Positions 27,473 to 35,219 of a stretch of DNA of 64,000 bases are shown in pieces. The notes beneath the pieces are model-generated. The model ran no database searches. It saw nothing but the letters and a program-made list of their open reading frames with translations, and was not told the DNA's origin. The stretch spans positions 1,007,303 through 1,071,302 of the forward strand of contig NZ_OY761553.1 of NCBI RefSeq assembly GCF_963664735.1, read 5' to 3'. The translations under genes were made by a program, and so were the position numbers. Every line of letters begins with the position of its first letter. The first letter of the stretch is position 1. Source of the DNA: an uncultured Cohaesibacter sp. (lineage in GTDB: Bacteria; Pseudomonadota; Alphaproteobacteria; Rhizobiales; Cohaesibacteraceae).

Positions 27473-28477
27473 CTAAGCCCGATAGGAATCAACCTTCTTG
27501 ACCAGCTCAGCCAGGTCTGGATATTTGTCGTAAACCGGACGGAGCAGTTTCTGCAGGGTTGGCTTGTCGAGCTTGCGGAATTCCATTCCATGCTCTTCGA
27601 TCAGAGATTTCTTGCTCAGTTCTGCGCGTTTTTCAGTTGCTTCACGTTCAACAGCCGTAGCGCTTTCAGCCGCGGCCTTGATGATGTCCTGCTGGGCTTT
27701 ATCAAGACGGCCCCATGATATTGCAGACATTGAGAACAGCGCTGGAGAGTAAGCATGCTCGCTCTCGATCAGATATTTCTGCACTTCGAACATGTTGTTG
27801 TCGAGGATCTGCGGATATGGGTTTTCCTGCGCATCAACGACATTCTGTTGCAGGGCAGTAAACAGTTCACTCCAAGCCATCGGAACGGGATCTGCGCCAA
27901 GCTGCAAGAACATGTCGCGATAAATATTGCTGGTCATGATGCGAACGCGCAGACCTTTAATGTCTTCCACGGTCTTGACGTCTTTGTTGCTGGTGATATT
28001 GCGGAAGCCGATTTCCCACCAACCGAGCGGAACTACACCATTGTTCTGTACGGCTGCGTTGAGCTCCTCACCAACAGACCCGTCGAGTGTGCGGCGAGCG
28101 TGTGCATAATCATCCAGCAGGCAAGGCATATCGTAAACCGAAACACCCGGAACAAAGTTGGAAACGAAGGAAGAGGCCGTAGCTGTGAAATCAATCACAC
28201 CCATCTGAAGGCCTTCGAACAACTCACGTAGTCCACCAAGCTGACTGTTGGGGAAGATGTCAATCACAATGCTGCCGTTCGACTGCTTTTCAACTTCTTC
28301 CTTGAATTTGAGAGCTGCTGCGTGGAATACGGCCCGTTCGTTATCAACGTGACCGAATTTCAGATGCAGTGGCTCTGCTGCACGCAAAATGCTCGGGTGC
28401 GCCAGTGCAAAACCAGTTGCTGCCGTTGCTGGCAGGACGCGGGTAAAGAGTGCTCTGCGGGAAAATTCCAGTTTCAT
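27473..28477 (-). CDS. dctP: TRAP transporter substrate-binding protein (DctP), system 1
   Basis: A 334-residue periplasmic receptor of solute-binding family 7. The N-terminus has SRRALFTRV before the hydrophobic stretch, so Tat export is possible; the signal ends near ILRAAE. The TRAP signature is present: LRVRIMTSNIYRDMF with the conserved substrate-carboxylate Arg, then WSELFTALQQNVVDAQENP. First gene of the operon, with a long (about 350 nt) upstream region that holds a promoter nearly identical to that of the second TRAP operon. Confidence 0.93.
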   Translation of the reverse strand: MKLEFSRRALFTRVLPATAATGFALAHPSILRAAEPLHLKFGHVDNERAVFHAAALKFKEEVEKQSNGSIVIDIFPNSQLGGLRELFEGLQMGVIDFTATASSFVSNFVPGVSVYDMPCLLDDYAHARRTLDGSVGEELNAAVQNNGVVPLGWWEIGFRNITSNKDVKTVEDIKGLRVRIMTSNIYRDMFLQLGADPVPMAWSELFTALQQNVVDAQENPYPQILDNNMFEVQKYLIESEHAYSPALFSMSAISWGRLDKAQQDIIKAAAESATAVEREATEKRAELSKKSLIEEHGMEFRKLDKPTLQKLLRPVYDKYPDLAELVKKVDSYRA

Positions 28478-28818
28478 TTGTTAATTCCTCCACAATGGAA
28501 ATTCGACGTCTTCTTTGCCTCAGCATCTGCCGCATGGCTAAAGATGCTATCCATATTTACAAATTTTACGAATGGTTCGAGTTGTCACTACAGTAAACTA
28601 CCCCCATCACCTTCCCTTGGTTCATTAAGGAGAGATGTCGACATTGCATTTAGGATTTGGCTCTAATGCTAGTTTATTTTCAGTAACTTAGCGAAAAAGA
28701 AAGCAAAGGCAACCATGCAAAAGTTTGGTACAAACTTCTGATAACCTGTCAAATGTAGGTATTTCATCAAACCGAAGTCAGCACCAGTTCATGCCACCTG
28801 CCCTCCACCTCCTCAGAC

Positions 28819-28855
28819 AACATAACAAATAACCGCTAAATTGTTTATTTGTCAA
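28819..28855 (-). promoter_or_regulatory. Promoter block of TRAP operon 1, shared with TRAP operon 2
   Basis: On the minus strand TTGACA (28855-28850) is followed after 18 bp by TATTTG. Aligned without gaps to 33297-33261, 28 of 37 positions agree, including the first 15 and TATTTGT. The weak -10 suggests activation or a regulator bound to the conserved spacer AATAAACAA. Confidence 0.6.
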
Positions 28856-29211
28856 TTAGGAATACTCAATAGAACGAGAAAAAGCCCAGAAACCTCCTCA
28901 ATCTGGAGGAAAATCCATGATTTATTTTACCTATTAATATTTATTTCCAATCAGAAATATTGTGGCAGTTTAGCATTATTACTTATTTCATCGGAAAGTT
29001 TATAAGTGTTTTTGAAATTTCATGCTGCAATATCATAAGTATTTAGAATATTCATGCCTTACGCCAATGCAATTGAGTGGCAAGAAAATCAAACCACTAT
29101 CCGTGATTTCGTTCAATCTAGTTTTAGACGTTATGCATGAAAATTTGTAATTTTTGCCCAACTTGATTCCAGACTTTAGCTACGCGGTAAACCAAAGTGG
29201 CCTTGGGCAAA

Positions 29212-29234
29212 AGCCAGAGAAAGTCACCCTGGCT
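29212..29234. terminator. Terminator hairpin downstream of the lactonase gene
   Basis: AGCCAG (29212-29217) and CTGGCT (29229-29234) form a 6-bp stem. TTTTG follows on the minus strand and a run of seven T follows on the plus strand after three bases, so it can end the TRAP-lactonase transcript. Confidence 0.55.
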
Positions 29235-29328
29235 CTCATTTTTTTGGCCCAGAAATTAACCGTTTCAATCATTCCTCAAATTGCAATCAATGCAAGAACG
29301 ATCTTACAAGTAAGGGCTCCAGTCTGCC

Positions 29329-30255
29329 CTAGAAGTATGGTAATCCGGGTACTTTGACATATAGCGAATAGAGAGAGTGCGACGCAGCCATGAACAGTCT
29401 GGTGCGATTTCGACCGCCAAAGCAAATATTGGCACAACGTTCTGGTAAATGGATATGACCGAGGGCCGTTCCATCCGGCGCAAAGCAGCGCACACCAAAA
29501 TTGCCGACACCGACACCCCATCCAGCCCAGATATTTCCTTCAATATCGAGCCTGATGCCGTCCGGAGCCCCGTAATCACCGGCATCCACCAGCTTACGGC
29601 CATTTGCCAGAGCACGCCCATGCTCTACAACGTCAAAAACATGAATGCCGCCGCGCGTTTCCACCAGATAGAGCTTGGACTCATCGATCGAAAAGGCCAG
29701 ACCGTTGGGTTTGACAAAATCCTCAATGACGCAACTCAACTCACCACTCTTGGGATCGACGCGATATACATTCATCGGAAGCTCAGGCTCAGCCTTGCCG
29801 CCTTCATAGTAATCGCCAATCCCAAAGCATGGATCCGAAAACCAGATGGATCCGTCGGATTTTACCACCACATCATTCGGAGAATTGAGGCGTTTGCCCT
29901 GATAGCTATCAGCTATGGTCGTGATCGTGCCATCGAACTCGGTTCGCGTAACTGAGCGCGTCCCATGCTCACAGGAAACAAGACGCCCCACACGATCTCG
30001 TGTATTACCATTCGTAAAACGACCTCTGCGGAATTCGCTCACAGTCCCTGAATTTTCTTCAAATCGCATAATTCGGTCATTAGGGATATCACTGAACAGC
30101 AATGTGCCATGATCTCCGAACCATACAGGCCCCTCACCCCAACGCAGTCCTGTGTAAAGCCGCTCAATTGATGCATGCTGTACGTAAAGATCGTTGAATC
30201 GCTCATCGAGAACTTCAATTGCCGGGTCGGGGTAGTATTCTGCAGGCGTCCACAT
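29329..30255 (-). CDS. SMP-30/gluconolactonase family protein
   Basis: A 308-residue six-bladed beta-propeller of the SMP-30/gluconolactonase/LRE-like family, which hydrolyses sugar lactones using a divalent metal. Metal ligands are recognisable as Glu in GEGPVW near the N-terminus, Asn in LNSPND, Asn in KPNGLAFS and Asp in GAPDGIRLD. ATG 30255 with GAGG six bases upstream is chosen over 30267. No signal peptide. It ends the second TRAP operon, pointing to uptake of a sugar acid or its lactone. Confidence 0.9.
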   Translation of the reverse strand: MWTPAEYYPDPAIEVLDERFNDLYVQHASIERLYTGLRWGEGPVWFGDHGTLLFSDIPNDRIMRFEENSGTVSEFRRGRFTNGNTRDRVGRLVSCEHGTRSVTRTEFDGTITTIADSYQGKRLNSPNDVVVKSDGSIWFSDPCFGIGDYYEGGKAEPELPMNVYRVDPKSGELSCVIEDFVKPNGLAFSIDESKLYLVETRGGIHVFDVVEHGRALANGRKLVDAGDYGAPDGIRLDIEGNIWAGWGVGVGNFGVRCFAPDGTALGHIHLPERCANICFGGRNRTRLFMAASHSLYSLYVKVPGLPYF

Positions 30256-30302
30256 TTCAAGCCTCATAGTTTTTCAAATTTTCGTTTCATTCATACCAAC
30301 AC

Positions 30303-30339
30303 AAGAGCGCCTTGCTGGTCCATTATGCAAAGCGCTCTT
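30303..30339 (-). promoter_or_regulatory. Intercistronic hairpin between dctM and the lactonase gene
   Basis: AAGAGCGCCTTGC (30303-30315) and GCAAAGCGCTCTT (30327-30339) form a 13-bp stem with one mismatch and an 11-nt loop, in the 117-bp gap. It could be a partial terminator lowering lactonase expression. Confidence 0.6.
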
Positions 30340-30372
30340 ACAATTTATTCCGGCAAAACACCTATCCCCAAT

Positions 30373-31656
30373 CTAGTGTGTCAAGTAAGGCAACCAAAGA
30401 GAGATCCCCGGAATGAAAATCACAAGCGCCAAAGCGACAAACAAGGCGATATACAGAGGTACTGCCGCTTTTGTGAAGCGCATGACATCCACATTAGCCA
30501 ATTGGGAAACAACCAGCATCACAGTTCCAACAGGAGGAGTAAGTGTTCCGATTGACAAGTTGAGGATCAGTATGATCCCGAAATGAACCGGATCGATACC
30601 CATCACGGCAAGAGTGGGCTTGAGCAGGGGTACGAGAATGATCATAAGAGCCGTCCCCTCCATTAGCATGCCAAAAAACAGCAACGCGATATTCAGCACA
30701 ACAAGAAACACATATTTATTGTCAGTGATGTTGGTGATGAACTGCGCGAAGGCGACACCAGCCTTTTCGTTTGAAAAGATCCAGGCAAGTGCTCCACTGG
30801 CCATGATGATCAACAAAACGGAAGCCGTCGATTTTCCTGCGTTATAAAGCGAGTTCAGAATATCGGCGAAGGTCATGGTCCTATGCAAAAGCGTGCCTAT
30901 GACGATAATCGCCATGACTGCCACCGCACCGGCCTCTGTTGGCGTAAAAATACCAAGCCGAATGCCTCCGATGATGACCAAAATAAGGACGAAGGCGGGC
31001 CACGAGCGCAGAAGGGTAACGCCAGCTTCGGCTCTTGTGGGGCGACGCATTTCCTTTGGACGATATCCGCGCTTTGCTGAAACAAAATATACGGTAAGCA
31101 TCAACAATAGAGCGCAAAGGATACCGGGCATTACGCCTGCCATAAACATGTTCGCAACGGATACGTCTGCGATCAATGCATAGATGATGAGGGCAATTCC
31201 GGGAGGAATGATAGGCGTAATCAAAGAACCGGCTGCGGTTACCGCAGCGGAAAAGCCTCGATCATAGCCATGACGTTCCATTTCTGGCACCATCATGCGG
31301 GTCAACATGGCGCTATCGGCAAGGTTAGAAGCAGAAAGCCCACCTAACAGACTCGAGACGAGAATATTGGTGAGAGCCAGCCCACCCGTGACGCGTCCAA
31401 CAAGCAAAAGAGCAACGTCAATAATGCGCTCTGCCACGCCCGAATGAGCCATCAAGGTGCCAAGCATCACAAAGAATGGAATGGCAAGCAGAGACGTATT
31501 GAGCGCCGGGGCGATGAAACGTTGAATGGCGATTTCGGGCGGAGAAAAGGAGAAAAAGGTAAAATAACAGAGCACCGCCAACATGATTCCGAGATACAGG
31601 CGCATGTTGAGCGAGAAGGCAACCAACATCAGTGGGACGATCCATAACCAGGTCAT
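30373..31656 (-). CDS. dctM: TRAP transporter large permease (DctM), system 2
   Basis: A 427-residue permease with about 12 membrane segments. Family blocks: AAGSLITPIIPPGIALIIYALIA region (about 143-160), FTPTEAGAVAVMAI, and NLSIGTLTPPVGTVMLV near the C-terminus. Its start overlaps the dctQ stop by 4 bp. It shares only family-level likeness with system 1, so the two importers are paralogues, not a recent duplication. Confidence 0.95.
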   Translation of the reverse strand: MTWLWIVPLMLVAFSLNMRLYLGIMLAVLCYFTFFSFSPPEIAIQRFIAPALNTSLLAIPFFVMLGTLMAHSGVAERIIDVALLLVGRVTGGLALTNILVSSLLGGLSASNLADSAMLTRMMVPEMERHGYDRGFSAAVTAAGSLITPIIPPGIALIIYALIADVSVANMFMAGVMPGILCALLLMLTVYFVSAKRGYRPKEMRRPTRAEAGVTLLRSWPAFVLILVIIGGIRLGIFTPTEAGAVAVMAIIVIGTLLHRTMTFADILNSLYNAGKSTASVLLIIMASGALAWIFSNEKAGVAFAQFITNITDNKYVFLVVLNIALLFFGMLMEGTALMIILVPLLKPTLAVMGIDPVHFGIILILNLSIGTLTPPVGTVMLVVSQLANVDVMRFTKAAVPLYIALFVALALVIFIPGISLWLPYLTH

Positions 31657-32135
31657 GATACCACCTCCTCGCCAAGGTTTGCTCCTCGTGCGCGGATTGT
31701 CTTGATCATGTTCACGGCTACGAACAAAGCTGTACCGACCATTCCCAATGGCACCGCGATGTCAATCCAGTACCAGGACAGCTTCAGAACACTGGTCAAT
31801 TTGAATGCGACCCGGTCCGCCAGATTAAGCCCCAGATAGGCGATATACAAAAGCAATCCAATGGAAATAAGAGATGTCACGATGGAGGTACAAAATCGGA
31901 TTTTCTCGCTCATCAAATCACAGACGAATGCAATCGAGAGATTTTCATTATCTCGTTCGGCACACATTGCTCCTATCATGACCACCCAAATCATGGCCAA
32001 ACCGGATGTCTCTTCCATCCACAAAATCGGATCTTCCATCCAATAGCGCATGAACACAGAATAGGAGGTCGCCAGAACCAGAAAGGCAAGTGGCAACCCC
32101 AGTAATATGGTGAATAGCCGACGCAAAATAGGCAT
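31653..32135 (-). CDS. dctQ: TRAP transporter small permease (DctQ), system 2
   Basis: A 160-residue four-helix membrane protein with the DctQ motif MRYWMEDPILWMEETSGLAM followed by ERDNENLSIAF. The open frame extends to 32213 but that stretch includes a 17-bp hairpin; ATG 32135 has GGAG six bases upstream and is the likely start. Confidence 0.92.
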   Translation of the reverse strand: MPILRRLFTILLGLPLAFLVLATSYSVFMRYWMEDPILWMEETSGLAMIWVVMIGAMCAERDNENLSIAFVCDLMSEKIRFCTSIVTSLISIGLLLYIAYLGLNLADRVAFKLTSVLKLSWYWIDIAVPLGMVGTALFVAVNMIKTIRARGANLGEEVVS

Positions 32136-32165
32136 AACGGGCTCCGTTATAAGTTGGACAAGAGA

Positions 32166-32205
32166 CAATGCCCTGCCACTCAATGGAATGAGTGGCAGGG
32201 CATTG
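32166..32205 (-). promoter_or_regulatory. Strong intercistronic hairpin between dctP and dctQ, system 2
   Basis: CAATGCCCTGCCACTCA (32166-32182) and TGAGTGGCAGGGCATTG (32189-32205) form a perfect 17-bp stem with a 6-nt loop, 13 bp after the receptor stop. No T run follows. This is the most stable of the receptor-distal hairpins in the window. Confidence 0.75.
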
Positions 32206-32218
32206 CGAAGCACATAAT

Positions 32219-33193
32219 CTACTTCAATTGCTCTTGAATCTTCTCATAAAGCCCATCGCTCCATTCTGGGAACTGGCTATAAACGGCCTTAGCTTTTTCC
32301 CTGAATGGTGCAGTGTCAGGATAAATGACTTCTACGCCTTGTTTCTTGAATTTCTCAAGCAGTGCCTCGTCATTCTTTGCTGCAAGTTCTTGAGAATACA
32401 CCCCTGCGTCAAACGCTGTCTTTTCGATAAGCGCGACGTCTTTCGGGTCCAGTGTTTTGAAAAAGGCCTCTCCACCAATAATCAGGGACGTATTGGTCAA
32501 ATAACCGATCACGGAAAGATATTTAGCAGCTTCCTGGAACTTGGCGCCATCAATAACCGGGAGTGGATTCTCAACGCCATCTACAATACCCTGCGTTAAA
32601 GCAGTATAGGCTTCACCAAGCGGCATTGGCGTCGGGGTTCCACCCATTGCAGCAATCGCCTTGATCTGCATGTCGTTGTTTGGCGTGCGAATTTTCATAC
32701 CCTGCAAGTCATCAGGCGTATAAACCGGCTTGTTGGCAATCAGATGTCTAACCCCATATAGGTAGTTTTTCATCACAACATGAATGCCTTTGTCGGCCAG
32801 CTCTTTTTCTTTTTCCTTGAACCAGTCGCTTTCATATACGGCAAACAATTTGTCCGGATCGTCAGACAAATATGGGCCGAACAGAATGCTCAAATCAGGA
32901 ATGAAGTCAGCAAGGAATCCCACGTCACTAATCGTTACAATGTTGCTTCCGAACAAGGCCTGTTCAGTAACATCTTGATGCGAGCCCAGCTGAGAACTTG
33001 GATACAACTCAAGCTTGATGGTGCCACCGCTTTGCTCATCAAGATCCTTTGCCCACTTTTTAAAGACAATATCGATCGGTTCGCCGGGATTGTTTTCATA
33101 GGCGACCTTCAGGGTAACGTCTGCCATAGCTACGCTTACAAAGGCACCCAACGCTACGACCGCAGCCGCAGACAATTTCAATAAGTTTTTCAT
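32219..33193 (-). CDS. dctP: TRAP transporter substrate-binding protein (DctP), system 2
   Basis: A 324-residue periplasmic receptor. A Sec signal peptide ends near VAMA-D (about residue 24), and the family signature is LQGMKIRTPNNDMQI with the conserved Arg, then PLGEAYTALTQGIVDGVENP. ATG 33193 with GGGAGGT upstream replaces the longer frame at 33205. The downstream lactonase suggests an aldonic or uronic acid as substrate. Expression probably comes from the promoter block at 33261-33297. Confidence 0.94.
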   Translation of the reverse strand: MKNLLKLSAAAVVALGAFVSVAMADVTLKVAYENNPGEPIDIVFKKWAKDLDEQSGGTIKLELYPSSQLGSHQDVTEQALFGSNIVTISDVGFLADFIPDLSILFGPYLSDDPDKLFAVYESDWFKEKEKELADKGIHVVMKNYLYGVRHLIANKPVYTPDDLQGMKIRTPNNDMQIKAIAAMGGTPTPMPLGEAYTALTQGIVDGVENPLPVIDGAKFQEAAKYLSVIGYLTNTSLIIGGEAFFKTLDPKDVALIEKTAFDAGVYSQELAAKNDEALLEKFKKQGVEVIYPDTAPFREKAKAVYSQFPEWSDGLYEKIQEQLK

Positions 33194-33260
33194 GCTACCT
33201 CCCAAAAAACTTAATCGCTATTTTCGCTCTCCTACCAAATTTGGTTCCTCAAGAGAGTGT

Positions 33261-33297
33261 GATATTACAAATACGAGACAAGTTGTTTATTTGTCAA
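33261..33297 (-). promoter_or_regulatory. Promoter block of TRAP operon 2, shared with TRAP operon 1
   Basis: On the minus strand TTGACA (33297-33292), 18-bp spacer, TATTTG; 28 of 37 positions match the block at 28855-28819. It lies 68 to 104 bp before the dctP start. ATTTGTAA at the -10 matches a half-site of the palindrome at 33423-33453, so one regulator could cover both. Confidence 0.65.
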
Positions 33298-33422
33298 CCT
33301 AATCATTATTTGTTCAAACGAGTTTTATATTTCTGATTGGAAACATTAAGTGAATAATTGGTATTCTAAGCAATATATGGAATATATCTCCAATACCTTT
33401 GTAATTTTTTGTATTTTCAAAT

Positions 33423-33453
33423 TAAATTTACAAATTAAATATTTGTAAATTTA
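33423..33453. promoter_or_regulatory. 13-bp-arm A/T palindrome, candidate operator
   Basis: TAAATTTACAAAT (33423-33435) and ATTTGTAAATTTA (33441-33453) are perfect inverted arms around TAAAT. It lies between TRAP operon 2 and the TetR gene and is too A/T-rich for a terminator, so a dimeric regulator site is likely. Confidence 0.55.
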
Positions 33454-33601
33454 GTGCGTCGGGTGTTGACTATTTGAACAGTTATTCAGTTTTATGCTGA
33501 GTCTTGCTGCACTTGTGCCAATAAATGCCGGCCCACAAAACAGGGTGTTGTCGTCTAAATATGCCTTGGCGGGAGTTGTCCATTTTGCCATTGGCAAAAG
33601 A

Positions 33602-33636
33602 AAAGCCCTTGCAACTCGGATTGCTGCAAGGGCTTT
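33602..33636. terminator. Terminator-like hairpin resembling the tRNA-Glu terminator
   Basis: AAAGCCCTTGCA (33602-33613) and TGCAAGGGCTTT (33625-33636) form a perfect 12-bp stem. It lies 92 bp after the TetR stop on the minus strand and may end that transcript. It is close in sequence to the hairpin at 47235-47269. Confidence 0.65.
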
Positions 33637-33727
33637 GAATGTTCATTAATGCGCTCTTTTAGTATAAAGATGGCTCCCTTAATATCTCGATCAATTTCTC
33701 TGATTGTCATCTGGCCAATAGACAAAT

Positions 33728-34327
33728 TTAAAACAAAAAAGAAGAAGCTGCTTTCCATTCAGAAATCAGGTCGATGTTTGAAATATCCCGTAACCACCTC
33801 AACTGGACACCATCCATGAGAGAAAGCAAAAGGCGTCCGCGCGCTTGCGGCGACATGCGTATCTCACTCTTCGCTGAAGCAAAAGTATCGATAACTTTCT
33901 GTTCCCGCTTGGCAAAATAGTCATGTACCGGATGGTTTGGCTGCAAGGCTTCAGCGCTCAACAAGGCATATAGACGAACGATTTCAGGCTGCTTGGCGTT
34001 GCGCTTGACTATGGCTGCGCACACTTCTTCAAGCTCGATCTGCGGGATTGAACTATAGAGGATTTCGCGTTTTACTCCCAGTTCGTCAGCAAAAGCACAA
34101 CGATCATCTTCATCGCGTTTTTCGATGATAGCGAGGAGCAGATGCTCTTTTGTACCAAAATGATGAAGGATTGCAGTATCCGTAATGCCGCATTGCAACG
34201 CAATATCACGAATAGAGATGCCCCAATAGCCTCGCTGTGAAATCAAGATGGAAGCCACATCAATGATTTGCAGCTTTCTTTCTTCAGCTTTAAGCCTCTG
34301 TCCTGTTCCCTTACCCAATGAACCCAT
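33728..34327 (-). CDS. TetR family transcriptional regulator
   Basis: A 199-residue regulator. The N-terminal helix-turn-helix (about residues 15-62) has the TetR pattern GYWGISIRDIALQCGITDTAILHHFGTKEHLL; the helical ligand domain follows. ATG 34327 fits better than 34360, though its ribosome site is weak. The gene points toward the TRAP operon 2 regulatory region and is a candidate to bind the palindrome at 33423-33453. Confidence 0.9.
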   Translation of the reverse strand: MGSLGKGTGQRLKAEERKLQIIDVASILISQRGYWGISIRDIALQCGITDTAILHHFGTKEHLLLAIIEKRDEDDRCAFADELGVKREILYSSIPQIELEEVCAAIVKRNAKQPEIVRLYALLSAEALQPNHPVHDYFAKREQKVIDTFASAKSEIRMSPQARGRLLLSLMDGVQLRWLRDISNIDLISEWKAASSFLF

Positions 34328-34469
34328 GAATTTACTTGCCCAACAATTTCGGTAATACAATTAAGCAATTGCATAGAACGACAAGTCTAGCACTGCAAAT
34401 TGAATATTGCACCTGAAGGACTGAACTCTTCTGCCACGATCAACAGATCGTGCCATAGGTGCAACTGAT

Positions 34470-35201
34470 CTATAGTTTGGAAATTCCGTCAACCAAAGCC
34501 GAAACAGCTCCGACTAGAGACAACAGCAGGGTTAAGTGGGCTGCATATCGCACATTCATGACTTGAGCCAGTTTTGATCCCAAGAGCATTCCGATTATCA
34601 TGACTACGAGAATTCCAAACCAAGACATGACTGAAAGAACTGGCCATGCTTTCGGTGAGGCAACCACGCGCGCTATGACAGTGCCAGTTGAAAGCGTGAT
34701 CAAGTATGGTTGGAGTGTTGCAACAAATGAAACCTGATCCCAGCGTGTCGCTTGCTTGAGGGAAGTTAATGCCACGCCACCAACCCCGGCCAGAACGGTC
34801 ATCGCGCCAGCCAGCCCTCCTGCAATTGTAAGGCTCGTAAAGCTACGCCGATATTCCCGAAGACATCCAGCAAGACCCGACAAGGCCAACATGAAGAGCA
34901 TGATCACGGCACTAGCAATTTCAGCCTCGGCACTGGGAAATAGTGAAACAAGATAAGTGCCGACAAGAATCCCGATGGCGCTTGCCGGCAACAATTGCAG
35001 ATAGGCTTTCCAATTCACGTTTCTGAAAACCTGCGTCATCACGCAAATAGCTGATGTGACGCCGCAAATCTGCACCAGAACCACCCCCTGAGCCGGTCCG
35101 ATTGCGATGATCGTAAATGGAGCAACAACCATGGCAAACCCAATGCCTGAAACTCTCTGCAATATCGCACCAACGAAGACCGACGTCAGGAGGAGATACA
35201 T
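34470..35201 (-). CDS. TauE/SafE family membrane permease
   Basis: A 243-residue polytopic membrane protein with about eight hydrophobic segments and the TauE/SafE pattern (GVGGVALTSL in the second half, VSGIGFAMVVAP in the first). Members export sulfite, sulfoacetate or other organic anions; the substrate cannot be told. It begins 18 bp after the MFS gene with GGAGAAAG upstream, so it ends the GH3-MFS operon. Its place beside a sugar system is unexplained. Confidence 0.85.
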   Translation of the reverse strand: MYLLLTSVFVGAILQRVSGIGFAMVVAPFTIIAIGPAQGVVLVQICGVTSAICVMTQVFRNVNWKAYLQLLPASAIGILVGTYLVSLFPSAEAEIASAVIMLFMLALSGLAGCLREYRRSFTSLTIAGGLAGAMTVLAGVGGVALTSLKQATRWDQVSFVATLQPYLITLSTGTVIARVVASPKAWPVLSVMSWFGILVVMIIGMLLGSKLAQVMNVRYAAHLTLLLSLVGAVSALVDGISKL

Positions 35202-35219
35202 TTTCTTTCTCCGCTCGGT

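Larger units (their letters stand above)
28478..29328. other. Gene-free A/T-rich region upstream of TRAP operon 1
   Basis: About 850 bp without a supportable gene. It contains the TRAP operon 1 promoter block (28819-28855), an ATTTACAAAT site (28555-28564) matching a half-site of the palindrome at 33423-33453, a TGTCGACA palindrome (28636-28643) and a terminator hairpin (29212-29234). Short open frames here have no ribosome sites or protein-like composition. Confidence 0.6.
33194..33727. other. A/T-rich regulatory region between TRAP operon 2 and the TetR gene
   Basis: About 530 bp without a supportable gene. From left to right it contains the TRAP operon 2 promoter block (33261-33297), a second TTATTTGT element (about 33307-33314), a long A/T palindrome (33423-33453) and a terminator-like hairpin (33602-33636). 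The short minus-strand open frame at 33555-33758 is an artefact of the TetR gene end. Confidence 0.65.

Noticed and set aside
29154-29357. 67-codon plus-strand frame in the TRAP 1 spacer
   Set aside because: No ribosome site, no recognisable motif, and it runs across the terminator hairpin into the lactonase gene.
33555-33758. 67-codon minus-strand frame after the TetR gene
   Set aside because: Overlaps the TetR C-terminus in another frame and covers the terminator-like hairpin.
34435-34452. CACGATC-AACA-GATCGTG hairpin between the TetR and TauE genes
   Set aside because: Short stem with no T run and no clear role as terminator or operator; too weak to annotate.
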